In this document: positions 48,153 through 61,685 of the stretch, one piece after another
Position numbering within the stretch: position 1 is the first letter of the stretch
Layout: each line of letters starts with the position of its first letter
From: Rhabditophanes sp. KR3021
Lineage: Eukaryota; Nematoda; Chromadorea; Rhabditida; Alloionematidae
NCBI GenBank assembly: GCA_963281155.1
Contig: CAUJLY010000005.1
Span: 434,001-498,000 of the forward strand
Reading direction: 5' to 3'
DNA length: 64,000 bases
Notes under the pieces: model-generated
What the model was told of the DNA's origin: nothing
The model's input: the letters and a program-made list of their open reading frames with translations, nothing else
Databases searched by the model: none
Program-made: the position numbers and the translations under genes

Positions 48153-48506
48153 TTTAAAAGCAACCAACCACGATAATAGCAATTAAAGAAATGATTTTAA
48201 AATTAAAGTATAAGTGTAGAAGGGGATTCTTATTATGAATTATTATACTATGAGGGATATAGATAGCCTCAATTACGCCTTAAAGATAAAAGTGTAACGA
48301 TGACATTAACCACTTAAGGTATCTTATTTTATTAAATTGAATAGACTTCAATTACGCTTTAGAATAAAAGTGCGACGTTAGAATAAAACACTGGAGGTGC
48401 ACTTATTTAATTAATTTTTAGAGTATTAAAACACAGTCATCAACCTTAGAAATAACCGCTCATATTCGAACCAAATAATTGAAACATTTGATGATTTTCT
48501 TTATAA

Positions 48507-48712
48507 GGGCGAATGATTATATTATAGTATTATCATCTGCCTGGGCGAATTTTTTACTTAAAATAATGATTGGCCTGGGCGAATGATAATGCTATAGTAT
48601 AATCATTCGCCTGGGAGGCCAATGATTATTTTTTTGACATATTAGCCTCCCAGGCGAGTGATAATACTATAGTATAATTATTCGCCCTACCCAGGCGAGT
48701 GATAATATACCC
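48507..48712. repeat. Right terminal array of imperfect palindromes
   Basis: Same unit as in the left array, in overall inverted order; spacers GCCTGGGCGAAT and GCCTCCCAGGCG recur. Confidence 0.88.
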
Positions 48713-50785
48713 GAAATATTAAAAAGAATATAACTACCACTCGATTTTGGCATAAACTTTAGATACTTATAGCTTTATTACCAGTGGGGCAAAGGACCCT
48801 TTGACTTTAGTATGTATTGGCATCACAAAAAGGTTAATTTGGAGAGGCAATCAGTAGAAGGCAAAGTGTTTCCTAAATATGCTTTGGATAATTGGATGGT
48901 GCAAAATAGGATATCTTTTACCAGAATAAATTAGTTGGACCATTTTCTTTGAATCGGGAAGAAATTATCATATTTTTAGGAGAAAAGTGATGTGATGTAA
49001 TATGCTTTGAAAGAAGCATTCTTATAAAACAGAAGAATTGTGATAAAAAAGTAATTGTTGTGTAAAAAAGAGTTATTATGAAAGGGTATTGTTTTTGAGT
49101 CTTAATTGGGCAGGAAGAAGACAATAAAACATACCAATTTCCAAAGTGCCGCCAAATACCCAATCATTTCTTGTTCCAGCTGATGATTTGAAGGCTTGAT
49201 GCTGGTTTTGCCGCTTCTACTTGATACTAAATTCCATCTTCTCAAATAGTCAAATTGCTGGAGAATTTTGGTTGCACTCTAAAATTGAATATAATTTATT
49301 AAGTTCGTACAGTTAATCCACACTTATTCTTTTATTTATATGGCTAATATTCGAACAAATGCCAAATCAACATCTCATCCCATCCGCTACAATTAATTAA
49401 AAATAAAGCACTCATCTCACTCCAATCATAATCTCTTAAAATAGAGGCCAAAAAAATAATAAATTATTTCATTTCATTAAATTCATACATTTATTTTTAT
49501 CTTTGCCCAGTTGTTTGTTATCTATTGGACATAAAAAAATGAATAGAACCATCATTGCAGTAATCTATCATAATTTGATGCATGTTCAAAGAGTGTGATT
49601 CTTTGCCAACAACCATCTATCCCAGTCTTTGGTTAAGCTCGTTTTAGCAAAACAAAAAATTAGTTATCAAAAAGAGAACCATATTTATATATACATAAGC
49701 TTATCACTACAAATAAACATTTTCTCGTTGGAGAGGAAATATCAGAGGCAAATTATATAAATTAGTTTGTTTTACTTAAAATTACTCTGAAACATTAATA
49801 ACATAACATCCTAATATATACATACTGAGAATGATGAAGAGGGGCGTCTTGAATGCTTTTCCGGAAATGGAAGAGATCTCCCAATTTTCTTTTGTATAAA
49901 AATGTCTCAAAAGTCAAGTTAAAGTTAATGTTAGTGTTAATGTTTTGCGGATGGGTGATTAAATATGTTTGAAAGGCATAGAATTCAGAATTGCCAGCAG
50001 AAGAGGTGCATTATATGATAGACTCGAAAAAGAGAGACGATTCATTGTATGTTGAGTATCATTGATATCAAATACTTTTTCTTTTAAATATCATCATATC
50101 ATTACCACACAACTGCTACTGCTGTTCTTTTTTCAAGTTAAACCGTCATTCTATTATCACTACTTACCAAGAAGTCAAAACTACATTAACGAAAAAATTG
50201 TTCGCCAAAATAAAGGGTGTGGCATTTTTGCCATTCAAGATCTCTTCTTTTTTTTAGCTTACATCTACTAAAATTGTACCTCTTATCAAGCGATGATTAG
50301 CAGAGCCTACTTTTTATTGTGGAGAATAAATTGCCATAAAACGACAATGCGCCACATACTATTCTACCCTAAACTCCTCCTTTTCTTTGAAAAAAAGGAT
50401 TTTTTGTGGTGTATGTAGAGTGTAAGCTCTTTAAAATTTGAGACAACCCTATCTATGTACGGGATATATTTGAATCAGTCTGTTTCTTGGCAAGTGAAGC
50501 AGCTCCTTTAAATTGGGACAAAAATAAGAATAATCATCATTATTTGTTATTTTAGCTTTGGGAGAACTTACTTCACTTGTAGAAAGCCTTCGACATTTAG
50601 TTCATGCCCACAATGATGTGATTTCGAGATGCAGGAGGCGCTTAGGACTTCATAAATACCTTGGCATTTATTTTATTTTATTTTATTCATTTCAATATTT
50701 ATATATTTATTTTTCAGCACCTAAGCAATACAACTATTCCTGTCGTAATTTATTTAATAAGTTGCCTATATACAAACATATAAAG
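48713..50785. other. Intergenic or intronic, with two likely minus-strand exons
   Basis: On the minus strand two stretches look like phase-0 exons: 49278-49135 (TTTTAG acceptor, GTATGT donor, 48 codons, SATKILQQFDYLRRWNLV) and, more weakly, 49888-49826 (GRSLPFPEKHSRRPSSS). They may be 3' exons of the gene at 54301-57586. On the plus strand 48773-48935 is open (LYQWGKGPFDFSMYWHHKKV), preceded by a possible acceptor, and 50555-50665 (SLVESLRHLVHAHNDVIS) also looks like a small plus-strand exon. None can be assigned to a family. Confidence 0.35.
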
Positions 50786-51319
50786 ATGAACTCCGCTAGA
50801 ACTATCAAGGCTCTTCTTATTGCTGCTGCTCTTGCCTGCTGTCTTATTGAGGCTGAAGCTTTGGAATGTTTTGAGACAGATGAAAATGTAAGTAAAACAA
50901 TCAACAAATAAATAAATAACTTCTTATTATTGATAGGGTGTAAACGTGCTAAAAAGAAATCACACCTGGACATATTGCGCTCTTGTTCCACAATCAAGCC
51001 TAGGAGCTCCAGGTGGCAGAACTTTTGGAATGGGCCCAGTTAATGACTGGACCGAGGCCTATGACGCTACATTCTCTCAAAATGACGATACATACAAGGT
51101 TTTGACAGTTTGTATTCTAGAGGTAAGTGAAACCAAGTCGCACAAAGTATCTAACCAAATGTTTAGAAATACGATTTTTCCTCACTTAGCCCCAAAAACT
51201 CGGCTCTTATGGTTCAACCGGAATTTTTGTTTCGTTGTGTTTGCAATTACGATAGATGTAATTCTGAATCCACGTTCGAAGGCTACCTCAACACCGTCAA
51301 GAGAGCAAATTACGTATAA
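50786..51319 (+). CDS. Small secreted Ly6/three-finger-like protein
   Basis: Three exons: 50786-50887, 50937-51122 and 51167-51319; introns of 49 and 44 bp; 146 aa. A signal peptide MNSARTIKALLIAAALACCL is followed by a compact Cys-bearing domain: ECFETDEN, TWTYCALVP, LTVCILE, and the terminal RCVCNYDRCNS. The C-x-C-N...C-N ending is the hallmark of Ly6/uPAR-like three-finger folds. There is no GPI-like hydrophobic tail, so it is probably secreted. Function unknown. It lies on the opposite strand within what may be a long intron of the minus-strand gene (54301-57586 and possible exons near 49.1-49.9 kb). Confidence 0.75.
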
Positions 51320-54300
51320 AGAAGTTGTCGGAAGCGACGAAGGCACAGATGACGTTACCACATTTTATTTAACCATACTCGAGCAAAATTCTTTTATACT
51401 CTTTCTCGATTACAACAATCTCCCAAGCCGGAGGTGCTACGCAAATATATTCAATCTTTAACCACACACAAACAAGCCATGGACTAACCAACAACTGAAT
51501 TAAACAACATAAATGTGATTTCAATTAGTTTAGTGATTTGAAAAAAAACAACATATAGTTTGTTCGTGTCAAGTTCTCTCGGATTTTATCACAAACGTTA
51601 TACTTTTACATTTGAAGTATGCATATAGCAGCAAAATAACCATACTCCTACGACGTTCTTAACAATAAAAAAAGCAGCAAATTAACAAAATATATCAAAA
51701 AAAGTTATTTCTTTCTGAATTTAATAGCACTCCCAAAAAAGGTCTCAATTTCAATAAAAAGTTACAATCCCGTTTGATTTAATATGCATTCACTGACATC
51801 ACCAAAATCAAAAAGATCCACTAGCAAAGTGTAGATATGATCAGTCGCGGATCTCTTCAATTATATATTTAGTGGCAGTCTCAAAGTCAAGGCACCCGTT
51901 CGAATAAATCACAATTTTTATGATGTGACGATAATGGATAACCTTTTATTTATTTCTTTATATCTCTTTTTCTTTAAAAAGTAATTTTATCTACATATGT
52001 TACATTTGGATGTAATTCTTTATTCTTATCAACAAGTTCACAAATTACAACATTGGCCTTTTTGACTTAAACAAAACTTCATTATAAACTTTTATTTTTG
52101 AATTTATGTCTATTTGTTATTGTTATCATCATCAAAAAAACGCATCAACAAATTTTTGATTCCCACAAAAGGAGGAAACTATTTCACCTATTTGAAAGCA
52201 ACCTGTACTTTGAGAATGCATTTATCCTTGTCGGAATTGTCACCATTTGTGATAACAACAAACATACTTACATATATATACATAACGTTATCACCTTTTA
52301 TCAAAATAAAGAAAAAATAATTCCACTTTCATTCAATCTTTCTTTCCTCAACATTTATTTATATATGGTTTTGACGTGTTTTTTTGTCATAAAGACACAC
52401 CTGTCTATTTTTAATTTAAAAATACTCTCTACTCAATTGTTTTAACCAAATTGTGTTACACTTTTTTTCAATTCCAAAAAGGAGCAACCAACTAACAAAA
52501 GTTTTCTGTACTTTTTAGTTAATTAAAAAATGTCATGTCTAACCCAACCAACCATTATTCATTATATCTTAAAACCAATGATATCATAACACCCAAATAA
52601 AGAGGCCCACAAAAATTGACACAATCTCCCTAAGCTTCAAACCATTTTTTTGATGACTTATACTAAGAATGTTCTCTTTTTGGAGAGTCAATATATTAAA
52701 AGAAGCTTACTTTCAAAAGTTATACATTTAGGGGGATTTATTTGTTAAGATTATGTTGTTTAAGACAACACATTTTGATGGCTTATCATTTGATTTGGTT
52801 AAGATGAACAGGTGTGTCTGGCTTTGTCTGACCCCATTTACAGATCCTTTTAAACTTATTAAAATTCCCTTTTCCTCCCAACCATGACTCATACCAAAAA
52901 TGGTTTTAGGTCCACAATTATAAGTGCAACTTATCACACACGCATATCTCAAGTCTTTCCAAAGTAATAATCAAGTGTAAAAGGTACTTTATTTAAAAGC
53001 ACCCTGCTGTTCATTCCTAACTAGGTGAAGCTAATTTTGATTAAATTCCAAAATTGTTTAATCTTTTGGAATGTTGGATAATAAGGTCATGGGAAAGAAA
53101 GTGCCTTATGTAGGGGACAGGGTACGTCGTCAGAGATCAACCCAACCTTGACTTAAAGTCTTTTTTGACAAAAAGAAGTGTAGTTTGAAAGCTATTTTGA
53201 GGGAAATTTTAAATTCAAATTCAGATTTGGTTGTTTGTATATTTTGTGAAGTACTAAACATTAATAAGTAATCATATCCATCTCCATCCAACGTCATTTT
53301 TCAACAAATTGTCCATCAACACCAACAAATTATTTAATATTTGATTGGAATAAAAAAGAAACGGATGGATGTTTGTTTGGAAGAAAGATGATTTGGATAA
53401 TTACATTTTAATTTTAGGAAAGTGTATTTTATGTTTGGCAGGGCAATGAGATTAACTTAGACTTTTGGCTTTGTTTGAGTGTGTGTATGGAGCGGAAAGA
53501 GAGAGTGAATGTAATGAAATGTAAAATGTGACAAAATTTATATGTGTGGTCGTATATGGTGTGTATAAACAAAATGGCAACTGTAACTTCAATTTGGGAT
53601 GTGGGTGCTTTTAAAGATCCAAAAACACGCCACACCAACTCAACTTCTTGTCTTTTACCACAGATCCTTACATTCTTTTTGATTATCAAATGTATATTTT
53701 TTGGATGGGCTTGAGTAAGTAACATATGAGAAGTAGTGGGTAATTGAATAGTCAAAAGTGAATGGTAATTTAATCAACAGTAATAATATATCTATTTTGT
53801 TAAATAGAAAATTAAGGCACCCAGAAGAGCATTATTTAATTATTCATTTGGCCAAAATAATAATATAATTAACAATCATCTCTTACCGTCACCAGGTATT
53901 TTTTCGCCAAAAGTTAAAAACAAAAGAATATGAAGTTGAAGATCACCCAATTGAAGGAAACGGTAATTGGCTTTGTTCGTACTTAACATGGCACACTAAT
54001 AGTCTTACGTGTCTTGTCATTAGCCTATTGATGTGGAGGAATTTGATATATCTCAAACACAATTAATTCAAACTAAGCATAACAAATGATATCTCTCCTA
54101 TCCTCATATGAGTGATATCAATTATTTGTAGGTAAATTAAATCTTTTATGTGTGATTAATGTTATTTAATATGATTGAGCTTTACATCTTAATCGTCATA
54201 ATTTTGAACTTTAGATTGAGTTAAGGTGTGTGTGTGCGTTGAGGGACGATGATTTGGCATAATATTTATTTGTGGATAATATATTTTCAGTTCAACTTAC
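51320..54300. other. AT-rich intergenic or intronic DNA
   Basis: No supported exon on either strand. If the exons near 49.1-49.9 kb belong to the minus-strand gene, this is part of its intron of about 4.4 kb. Confidence 0.45.
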
Positions 54301-57300
54301 CTTTTCAATTACTTCAAATGAGGAGCAGTTAAAGAAAGGCGCATTTGAGAAGAGCATTGCATGGAGGGAAGCTTGGAGAAATCCGTCAAAAGTCAAATTA
54401 CGGTATTTGGAATCTGATTCCTTGACACGTCGAAGCCTTTTCTTTCCGTATATCATATTTGCTAACTGCAATTAATAAACAAAAACTTTTATTATCCTTC
54501 AATTTATTGAAAAAAGAGATTGCATCCACATACACAAACACTCATCAACATGCATTGCTTTTATTTTTTATATCATTTATTTTTTATAATTCCCTCTCCA
54601 ACCACCACCGCTAATATTGTACTTCACGGTTAATGAAAGAAAAGGAAATTCGCTTTGCCAAATGAAAAGTAAATATATGGATACATACAAATACTTACTT
54701 ATATGAATTTCTAAATGTATATGCATATTAAAGATACGTACATGAATTAAATATGCATTTTTATATGCTCACAAATTGTGAAGGTTACGTCATCTTTCGT
54801 GGTACTACAATTGTGCTGAGCTTCAACTGTTGCACACATTCTTATCCATCAAAAAAGTAACAAAATTTAAATTGCAAACCACCATCTTAGTCATTTTTGG
54901 TGGTTCGAAGTCGCTACAACTGACCAGGAAATTAAAAAGACATCCTCATGCATAAAAGTCTTTCTTAATTAGATTGTTAAATCAAGTAATCGAGGCTAGA
55001 CACACAAAACAACCATCTAATATTTTTTGCCAAAATACACTATTATTATACTTGAATCGAAAATGGACATCCACTCACATCATCTTAACATAAACCACTA
55101 CAAATCTAGACTCTTTAGTTGAAACAAGACGGCGATATGTATACGTGTCTTCTTGTTCAAAGTCAAGAATTATTTGTATCCATTGGCAATAATTGCTATT
55201 TTGGAATTATTAATTTTTAATTTGCCCACGCAATTTAATTTAATTTTGGAGTAGTTGATGGTGCTACACCATCGCTCCCTCAATAATTGATGAGGGGAGG
55301 ATGTTTTTGTGAGTTAGATGAATTTTAAAATTGTTACCTTAAGCTTGGTGGTTTCAGCTGATTTGAAGTGTTCCCGGATGACTACCATCAAATCTCGGGT
55401 TCCGGTTAATCTTAGATCGACAGATGAATGAGGCAGGTGGAGGGGTTCCGGTAATTTGGAAGGAATTGTTAGAGCTTGTGTCTTGGGAGGTTCGGAATAT
55501 TTGGACGTTTCACTGTAAGTATCAGAAGACGATCCAACATTTTGACGTGGATAGTAAGTTGAGTGATCGACTCCTAAATTGAACAGACCTTCCTCCTGGT
55601 CCCAGCTATTGTTGACACTGGATCCTTCCTCAAACGTTTCATCACACCATTCTAGAGATTGCATCGACTTGCCGGCTATTGAACCCGTAAAGTTATTTAT
55701 AACTCTGGCCGGTAAAGTAGATCCAATCGAGTTTCTGTTCATTACATTGGTTGGGGATCTAAAATAGAAAAGTTATTTGCTTCAATTTGAGTCATCGAAT
55801 ACAGTGGTTAACACAAAAATTTATTGCAAAAGCACTTTAACGTAAAATTTGAGGAAACACTACCAACCTTTGAACAACATTATTATTAACTTGATTACAA
55901 AAAGACTTAGTTGAGGATGAGCCTGTATCACTGACAAAATCGGGTACAATTGCAGAATCAAACATTTGCCGGTGACAACTGAAAATATTTATCTTTAAAA
56001 GAGCACAACAACACCATATCTTAAATTATTTATAAAACCAAAATCATACAAAAGCAGCACTTTTTTTGCATATTTCACAGAAACATCCAATAACTGATTG
56101 CAATAACAAAAAATGTAATAAGGAAGTGCTATGAATTGTTAAGTGCAAGCAGATGATGACTCGCAAGAAGCTATTAAAAAGTTTATCAAAAAATCTCCAT
56201 CGTCATCTGCTTATTAAACGGCAATATATTAGCGAAACCTGTTTGGGCAGAAATTACAAATCGGAAAACGTACGGTTGTGTGGTTGGTGTAAGATGTGGC
56301 TTGGATACGGCACTTGATGAGGTAAAGGATATTTTGGAGATGCAGGAGTCTGTCATTGGCGAGGGTTCTAAATTGTTAGAACAAGATGCAGGTGTTAGTT
56401 CCATCAAACCATTGTTCTTTCGCAGGAAACGTTCATTTATTTTGGAGATGTTGGATTTGGATGAGCAAATGGACATGGATTTGGCGGCGTCCGAGGTGGC
56501 GACAATCACTGATCTGTAGAGGTGCTGGGAATCGTTCATGCATTTGGAGTTGATTATAGAGGAGAGGTCTTCCATGGTGATGGAGTTGTTTTCGCTCACC
56601 ATGATTTCATCTTCTTTCTCACTTTCGTGGACACTGCACGAGGTGGCTTTGAAAATGGAATCCCCATCGTCTTTATCATTTAAGAGAGTTGAGAAGATAA
56701 AAGCTGAGGATGTCGTGGATCTGATACCATCTTCCTCTATTCTTTCAATTTTATTTTGAATGTGGCTTTTAGGAGATAACCCGAAAAACTCATCATCCCA
56801 TAGGGGTTCTGTATCCCATGTCAAATTAAAAGCAGCGGACTTAACCGACCCATTATCATGTTCTGAACAGGCAGAATTACTGACCGCATATTTGGAATTA
56901 ACATTCTCTTTCAAAGCAATTCCTTTAACAGGTCTGTCAAGTATACTAACTCCCTTCCCAAACTCATCCGAATCCACAATCGAAAGCGCCGCCAACCCTT
57001 TCCTCCTTAAATCAGAAGCCGGTGACGTCAGATCTACATGATATTTCTTGGCACCTTTCAAAGGTGACTCATTATCAGGAAAAAGAGTAACACACTCCTC
57101 GTCATCAGATTCCTTCTCATTGTCCGAGGACAAAAGTTGACAATAAAGTTGGTCGGGAGCTTCAAACAACGTCGAGTTGCTTGAAATAAATGTAGTTTGT
57201 GGTGTGACGTTCAAAGGATGCGAGTCAAGCAACCTCCATACAAAACGACGCCCAAGCAATTTGCCACATAATTTGTAGGCACAGTATGAGGACACACCGG

Positions 57301-57586
57301 CTATGATGAAAACACCACTGGTTCGAGCTATAAATTAGGTATGCATTATTTGTAGTGGCATTAAGTTAGTTTTATTTTATTTTTGCAAGAAATAAATGCC
57401 AGAAAGGAGGAAATGTATGGCATGCAACCCAAACTTACGTGTCCATTCAAAAGACGATGTACGCCAAAAGAAGGAAAGAATGACATTTCCAGAAGTTAGG
57501 TCGATGTTGGCAGCTGCCACAATCGTATTTGGGCAAGGAGTGTAGGTGTTGATATGATCAAGTGAATTAGTTAGTATAAATGACAT
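54301..57586 (-). CDS. Long multi-exon gene, unknown function, N-terminal membrane segment
   Basis: Five exons keep phase: 57586-57439, 57327-56274, 55978-55868, 55758-55338 and 54465-54301. Exon 1/2 gives a hydrophobic segment (SGVFIIAGVSSYCAYKLCG) followed by basic residues, so a single membrane anchor near the N-terminus is likely. Exon 2 then encodes ~340 residues rich in Ser, Asp and Glu, probably unstructured. Exons 4 and 5 look more folded (GTRDLMVVIREHFKSAETTK, then NMIYGKKRLRR). The last listed exon ends at a GTAAGT donor, so the gene goes on. Phase-0 exons at 49888-49826 and 49278-49135 are candidates for its 3' part. I cannot name the family. The exon 2-3 junction uses GTACGT; reading through it would end the protein at 56186 instead. 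Confidence 0.6.
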
Positions 57587-60500
57587 GAACCATACAAACT
57601 TTTCCTAAATTGTTATTTTTAATTTAGAAAAGATAGGTAACAGCAGTGAATCAAAAAAGAAGATAAGTATAAATAGATAACGGCAATTGTTGAAGAGAAA
57701 TTGAAAGAATATATGTTCCTTTATTGTTTTTATGATTGGGAAGAAACAATTGACGTGATTGATGATAATATTATTAAGGCACTCCACGTATTGACCAACA
57801 AAAAAGGGTTACGTTTGGGATATGATGGAGGGGAAGTGATTGATGTGCGGTAAAAATAACAATGCAATTATGATGTGACGTACAAGAGCAAAAGTTATTA
57901 AGTATAGATCAAAACAAATGGCGACAATTTTTTTGGGTATCAGGTGGGTTTTAATATGATAAATCGAAAAAGTACTTAGTAGAACTGATCAAAAAGAGTG
58001 TAAAAAATTAGGACGTCATTAATACGTATAGGACAACATCAATAAATATATTGAGGCAGTGGTCAGATATAAATATATAAAATTGTGGCAAATAGATTTA
58101 CTTCTATTTGATCTGACTGACCAGTCCTTGTCTCGTAGAAGTAACAACAACGAAATCGAGTACTAATTTCCTTTGCACTTTTAATGATCACTTTCACATA
58201 TAGAAATAAATATATCCACTATTCTAAAGGTTTTAAACTACCACATAAATACATTTAGTAGCAACAGGGAATTGTGGTGTTTGTCGTAATTTGATCAGGA
58301 GTTATGCAGTTTTCAAAGATAGTATAGAGTTGTAATGTCAAAAGAATATGATTGTAGTATTTTACACTAATTTAAATATCATATAATAATAGTTCAGGAG
58401 TAAAAAATGTCAAAATTGCCACTCACATTTGTCACAGTTAAGTAAAAAAGATCAAGCCATCATCGTTAAATGTGCATTTGATCGGGTAAAAGATACGTGC
58501 AATCAAGAAAATTCCTAAGTTTGTTGATTTTTTGATGAAGGAAAGTTAGAAATAATTTGCAAATTATCACAAACAAGCTGGTAGTACAAAAAAGATGAGA
58601 GTACTTTTTGTCGGTGGTTAAGTGATTTTTGAGAGAGATCACGTACCACAATAATTGTAGGGAATATTCGCTAATTTAGAATAAACATAGAGATGCCTGG
58701 AAAGGTGTTTGGAGTAATTTTAGAGGTTCAGAAAGACCACTACTTTGATCAAATAGGCAATTTAAGGAGATCTAAATCATTTTACAAAGAAACGCTTTTC
58801 CATTCTTTTAAAAAAATTGCTTTTTGTTCGACTTAAACTAAAAGGTTAAGCAAAGATGTGGTATCAAATTGTTTGTTTTAACTTCGTCATTAAAAAATGT
58901 AACCCCAAACAATTTTGACACAACAACCACACTTGACAAGGATCAATAAAAGGCAGATGTACATTAATATGTAAATTTGAGTATATTTAACCTTGAAATT
59001 ATTATATCAACTTACTCATCAAACCAACATCACATTGAGTTGTGTTCATCGAAATACCCATTTGAGAAACTAATTCTTTGGCTGATCCATGAATTCGTGC
59101 CTCTAAAAAAAGCATTGGAACATCTCGCAGATAGCTGGTGGGGATTATTGTGTTGTAAGACATGGTTTAAAGAAAAAGTTGATAGTATTGGAGCGGAATA
59201 ATGATTTTTTGGTGATAAGTTTGATTAAAACAGTTTGATCATAATCAGATAGTAGAAAATATTTTATTTCGTTTATTGGAATATTTTTTAGCTAGTTGTG
59301 TGTTTAGTTAATAATAATCAAACAGCCTGTATAAAATATAGTGCGGCCTTTTGACTCTGAAAATTGTAATATTAGGGATTGGATCGGAAAAAGTTAAGTT
59401 AAAGCGGTGGATGTTTAAAGAGAAAGATTTGAGCAAATATAAAGTTTGATTGACAAAAAATAAAATGATACGTGTGTAATATTGTATATTTTATTAGAAT
59501 ACCAAAATAACCCTAAAATAATATTTAGAAAAAAGCGTCCAGTAAAGATGAATGTATTTAATGCTATTATGTAAAATATACACTTGTATTTTTGTTGAAA
59601 GGAAACAAGTGCTTGAATCAAATGAGATAGTTTTGCTTAAATAGACAAAGGAAAATGTGTACACCAATAGTAATATATTTTATATGCATTTTATTGTTGC
59701 ACACTGAATCGGAATAAAGTTAAGAAACTTCTAGACAGTGTGAATAAGTGTATATTTAATTGTTAACAGTTATTAATTGTTAAAAATATTAAATACCAGA
59801 ACACAGATCTGGGAGTAATTGATGGAAGTTTATAGACAATAATTAAATTTAATAGGTATCATTTGTTGAAGTGATTATCACCAATCTAAATAATAAATAA
59901 AGTTGAGCCAGATGGGTTGTTTAATTTTTTGCTAACATTCAAATTTAGTTAGTAATCAGACACTTTTTGAGATCAATAAAGTTCCATCCTTTGCAAATCA
60001 AAGGACAGCGCTCCTTGAAATATTTAAACTTAACTTAACCATCATAAAAATACCCTTTAATTATAGAACCTGGAACTAGTTAAGAATATAGATAGATAGA
60101 TATTAATAGACATATTTGAAAGAATATTTGAACTAGTTTTTTTAATGATACCAAATAGTTAAATTTTGATGTGCAACAATAAAACAGTTTCTTTAACATT
60201 GCAATCACTTGTTTGCATAAAGTGAGTCTCGAATGTATGCATTGACATGTCCATCAAAAAATAGATCATGAGTAGTAACTAAAAACTACTTTTAATTTGA
60301 ATCAAATTTATTTTTTATTTTAAATCAAATATATGTATGTGTTTGTATTTGAAGCGTGAATAATTAATCGTTAATTGGTAACGAAATTTTGCCTTGAATA
60401 ATGTTACGATTAGTAATGAAAGTTGTGGGTAAATATTTAAATATATTCGGTTGTTTTGGATGGAAGATATTGGTATATTTATAGATATTTTTTTATTGAC

Positions 60501-61685
60501 GATTCGGTGAATATAAAAAATAGTAAAAACAAGAGGCCATTTCTTTGTGAATAATCAGCTGTCTAGTTTTATTTGGCTGTGTCTGTTGTCAGAATTTGGT
60601 GGAGGATAGGATAATTCTTATTTTAATAATTATTAATAGCTAAACGACAAAAAATTGACAATAGAGAATATTACTTTAGGATGTTATATAAGTTTAATGC
60701 GGGTGAGGAGACTTAAATCTAAAAATATTTGAAATGGTTTTATATTGGAAAGGAATAATAGGGGGACAAAATTGATGGTTCTAGCCAGTTTAAGACGAAA
60801 TGACACTATACAGTTGTTTGGAAGTGGCAAGGCCCTGTAAAACGTGTTTGGACATAAGGCAAGGAGTAACTTAAAAATGAAATTTGATAGGTGAACATAA
60901 TATCAGTCCGGAAAGGAAATAACTTTACACTAAAAAATGAAAATAATATTAATTATTCGGGGATGCTTTCTAGTCTCTTCCATTGACTTTCCAAATACTT
61001 TCATCCAAAGACTTCCTCAATTTGCTCTAAAAATTAATTTGAAAGAAGTGAATGGGAATGATTAAAAAAACAAAAATCAATTTCCGGCCTACGATTATTA
61101 TATTGGAGGGACTAAAAAATACTCAAGTACTTCTATAAACAAATAGCCCAAAGAAAAACCACTTCTAGCTGATGGCTACTTTAAGCAAGCTTTTTATCTA
61201 CTTTAAAATTTGTCATGCCAAACAAGTCATGCTTTGTGAGTATATGTATGTAAGTGGTGTATAAAAGTATCGTCGTCGTATATAAACATGCTTCCATATA
61301 AATTATCTTAAATAAAAAAATGTTTCGAGAACATTTCCGTACTAGCCAATTTAATATTAAAAGAGGAGTAGTGTCCTATGGCATATACTTTGGAAAAGAG
61401 TTCTTTTTGAAAATGCCACTTAGTAAACAAGAACCTGTTGATTATGGGAGTTTAGTAAAATTATATTTTGGATTATTTCACGTTTTAAAAATGTTAATTT
61501 TGATGTCACTTTTTAATTTAACAATATTTCTTATTTTGTAAGTGTTTAATTTTTATAGACTATTTATTATGATCTACAGATCTAATTTAAAGAGGTCATC
61601 CCGTTTTCATTTATTTTGCATTAAATAAAATCCTAAAAAATATGTTCGTTTTGTTATTAGTGTTCATTTTGACATAATTAATGAA
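57587..61685. other. AT-rich intergenic DNA
   Basis: About 4.1 kb without a supported gene. A plus-strand open run at 59090-59201 (ALEHLADSWWGLLCCKTWF) reads like an exon but has no partner. The ORF at 61320-61541 has no motif or splice support. Confidence 0.4.

Larger units (their letters stand above)
45384..48712 (-). mobile_element. MULE-type DNA transposon, 3.33 kb, with target duplication
   Basis: The element is flanked by an 8-bp direct repeat GAAATATT (45376-45383 and 48713-48720). Its ends read GAGTAACATATCATTCGCC on the left and, inverted, GGGTATATTATCACTCGCC on the right (14 of 19 match). Each end holds an array of imperfect palindromes. One minus-strand transposase gene of the Mutator/MULE superfamily lies inside. 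The target duplication size (8-9 bp) fits this superfamily. Confidence 0.88.

Noticed and set aside
45384..48712. Terminal palindrome arrays as a CRISPR array
   Set aside because: The units are imperfect palindromes of a transposon end without regular unique spacers, and the sequence is from an animal.
50062..50271. 69-codon ORF rich in Phe and Tyr
   Set aside because: Low-complexity T-rich DNA without splice or signal-peptide support.
56280..57041. Plus-strand ORFs of 73-93 codons
   Set aside because: Antisense shadows of the long Ser/Asp-rich exon of the minus-strand gene.
9762..57586. Similar N-termini MSLILTD (carrier) and MSFILTN (long gene) as a sign of relatedness
   Set aside because: The likeness stops after seven residues and the proteins are otherwise unrelated.
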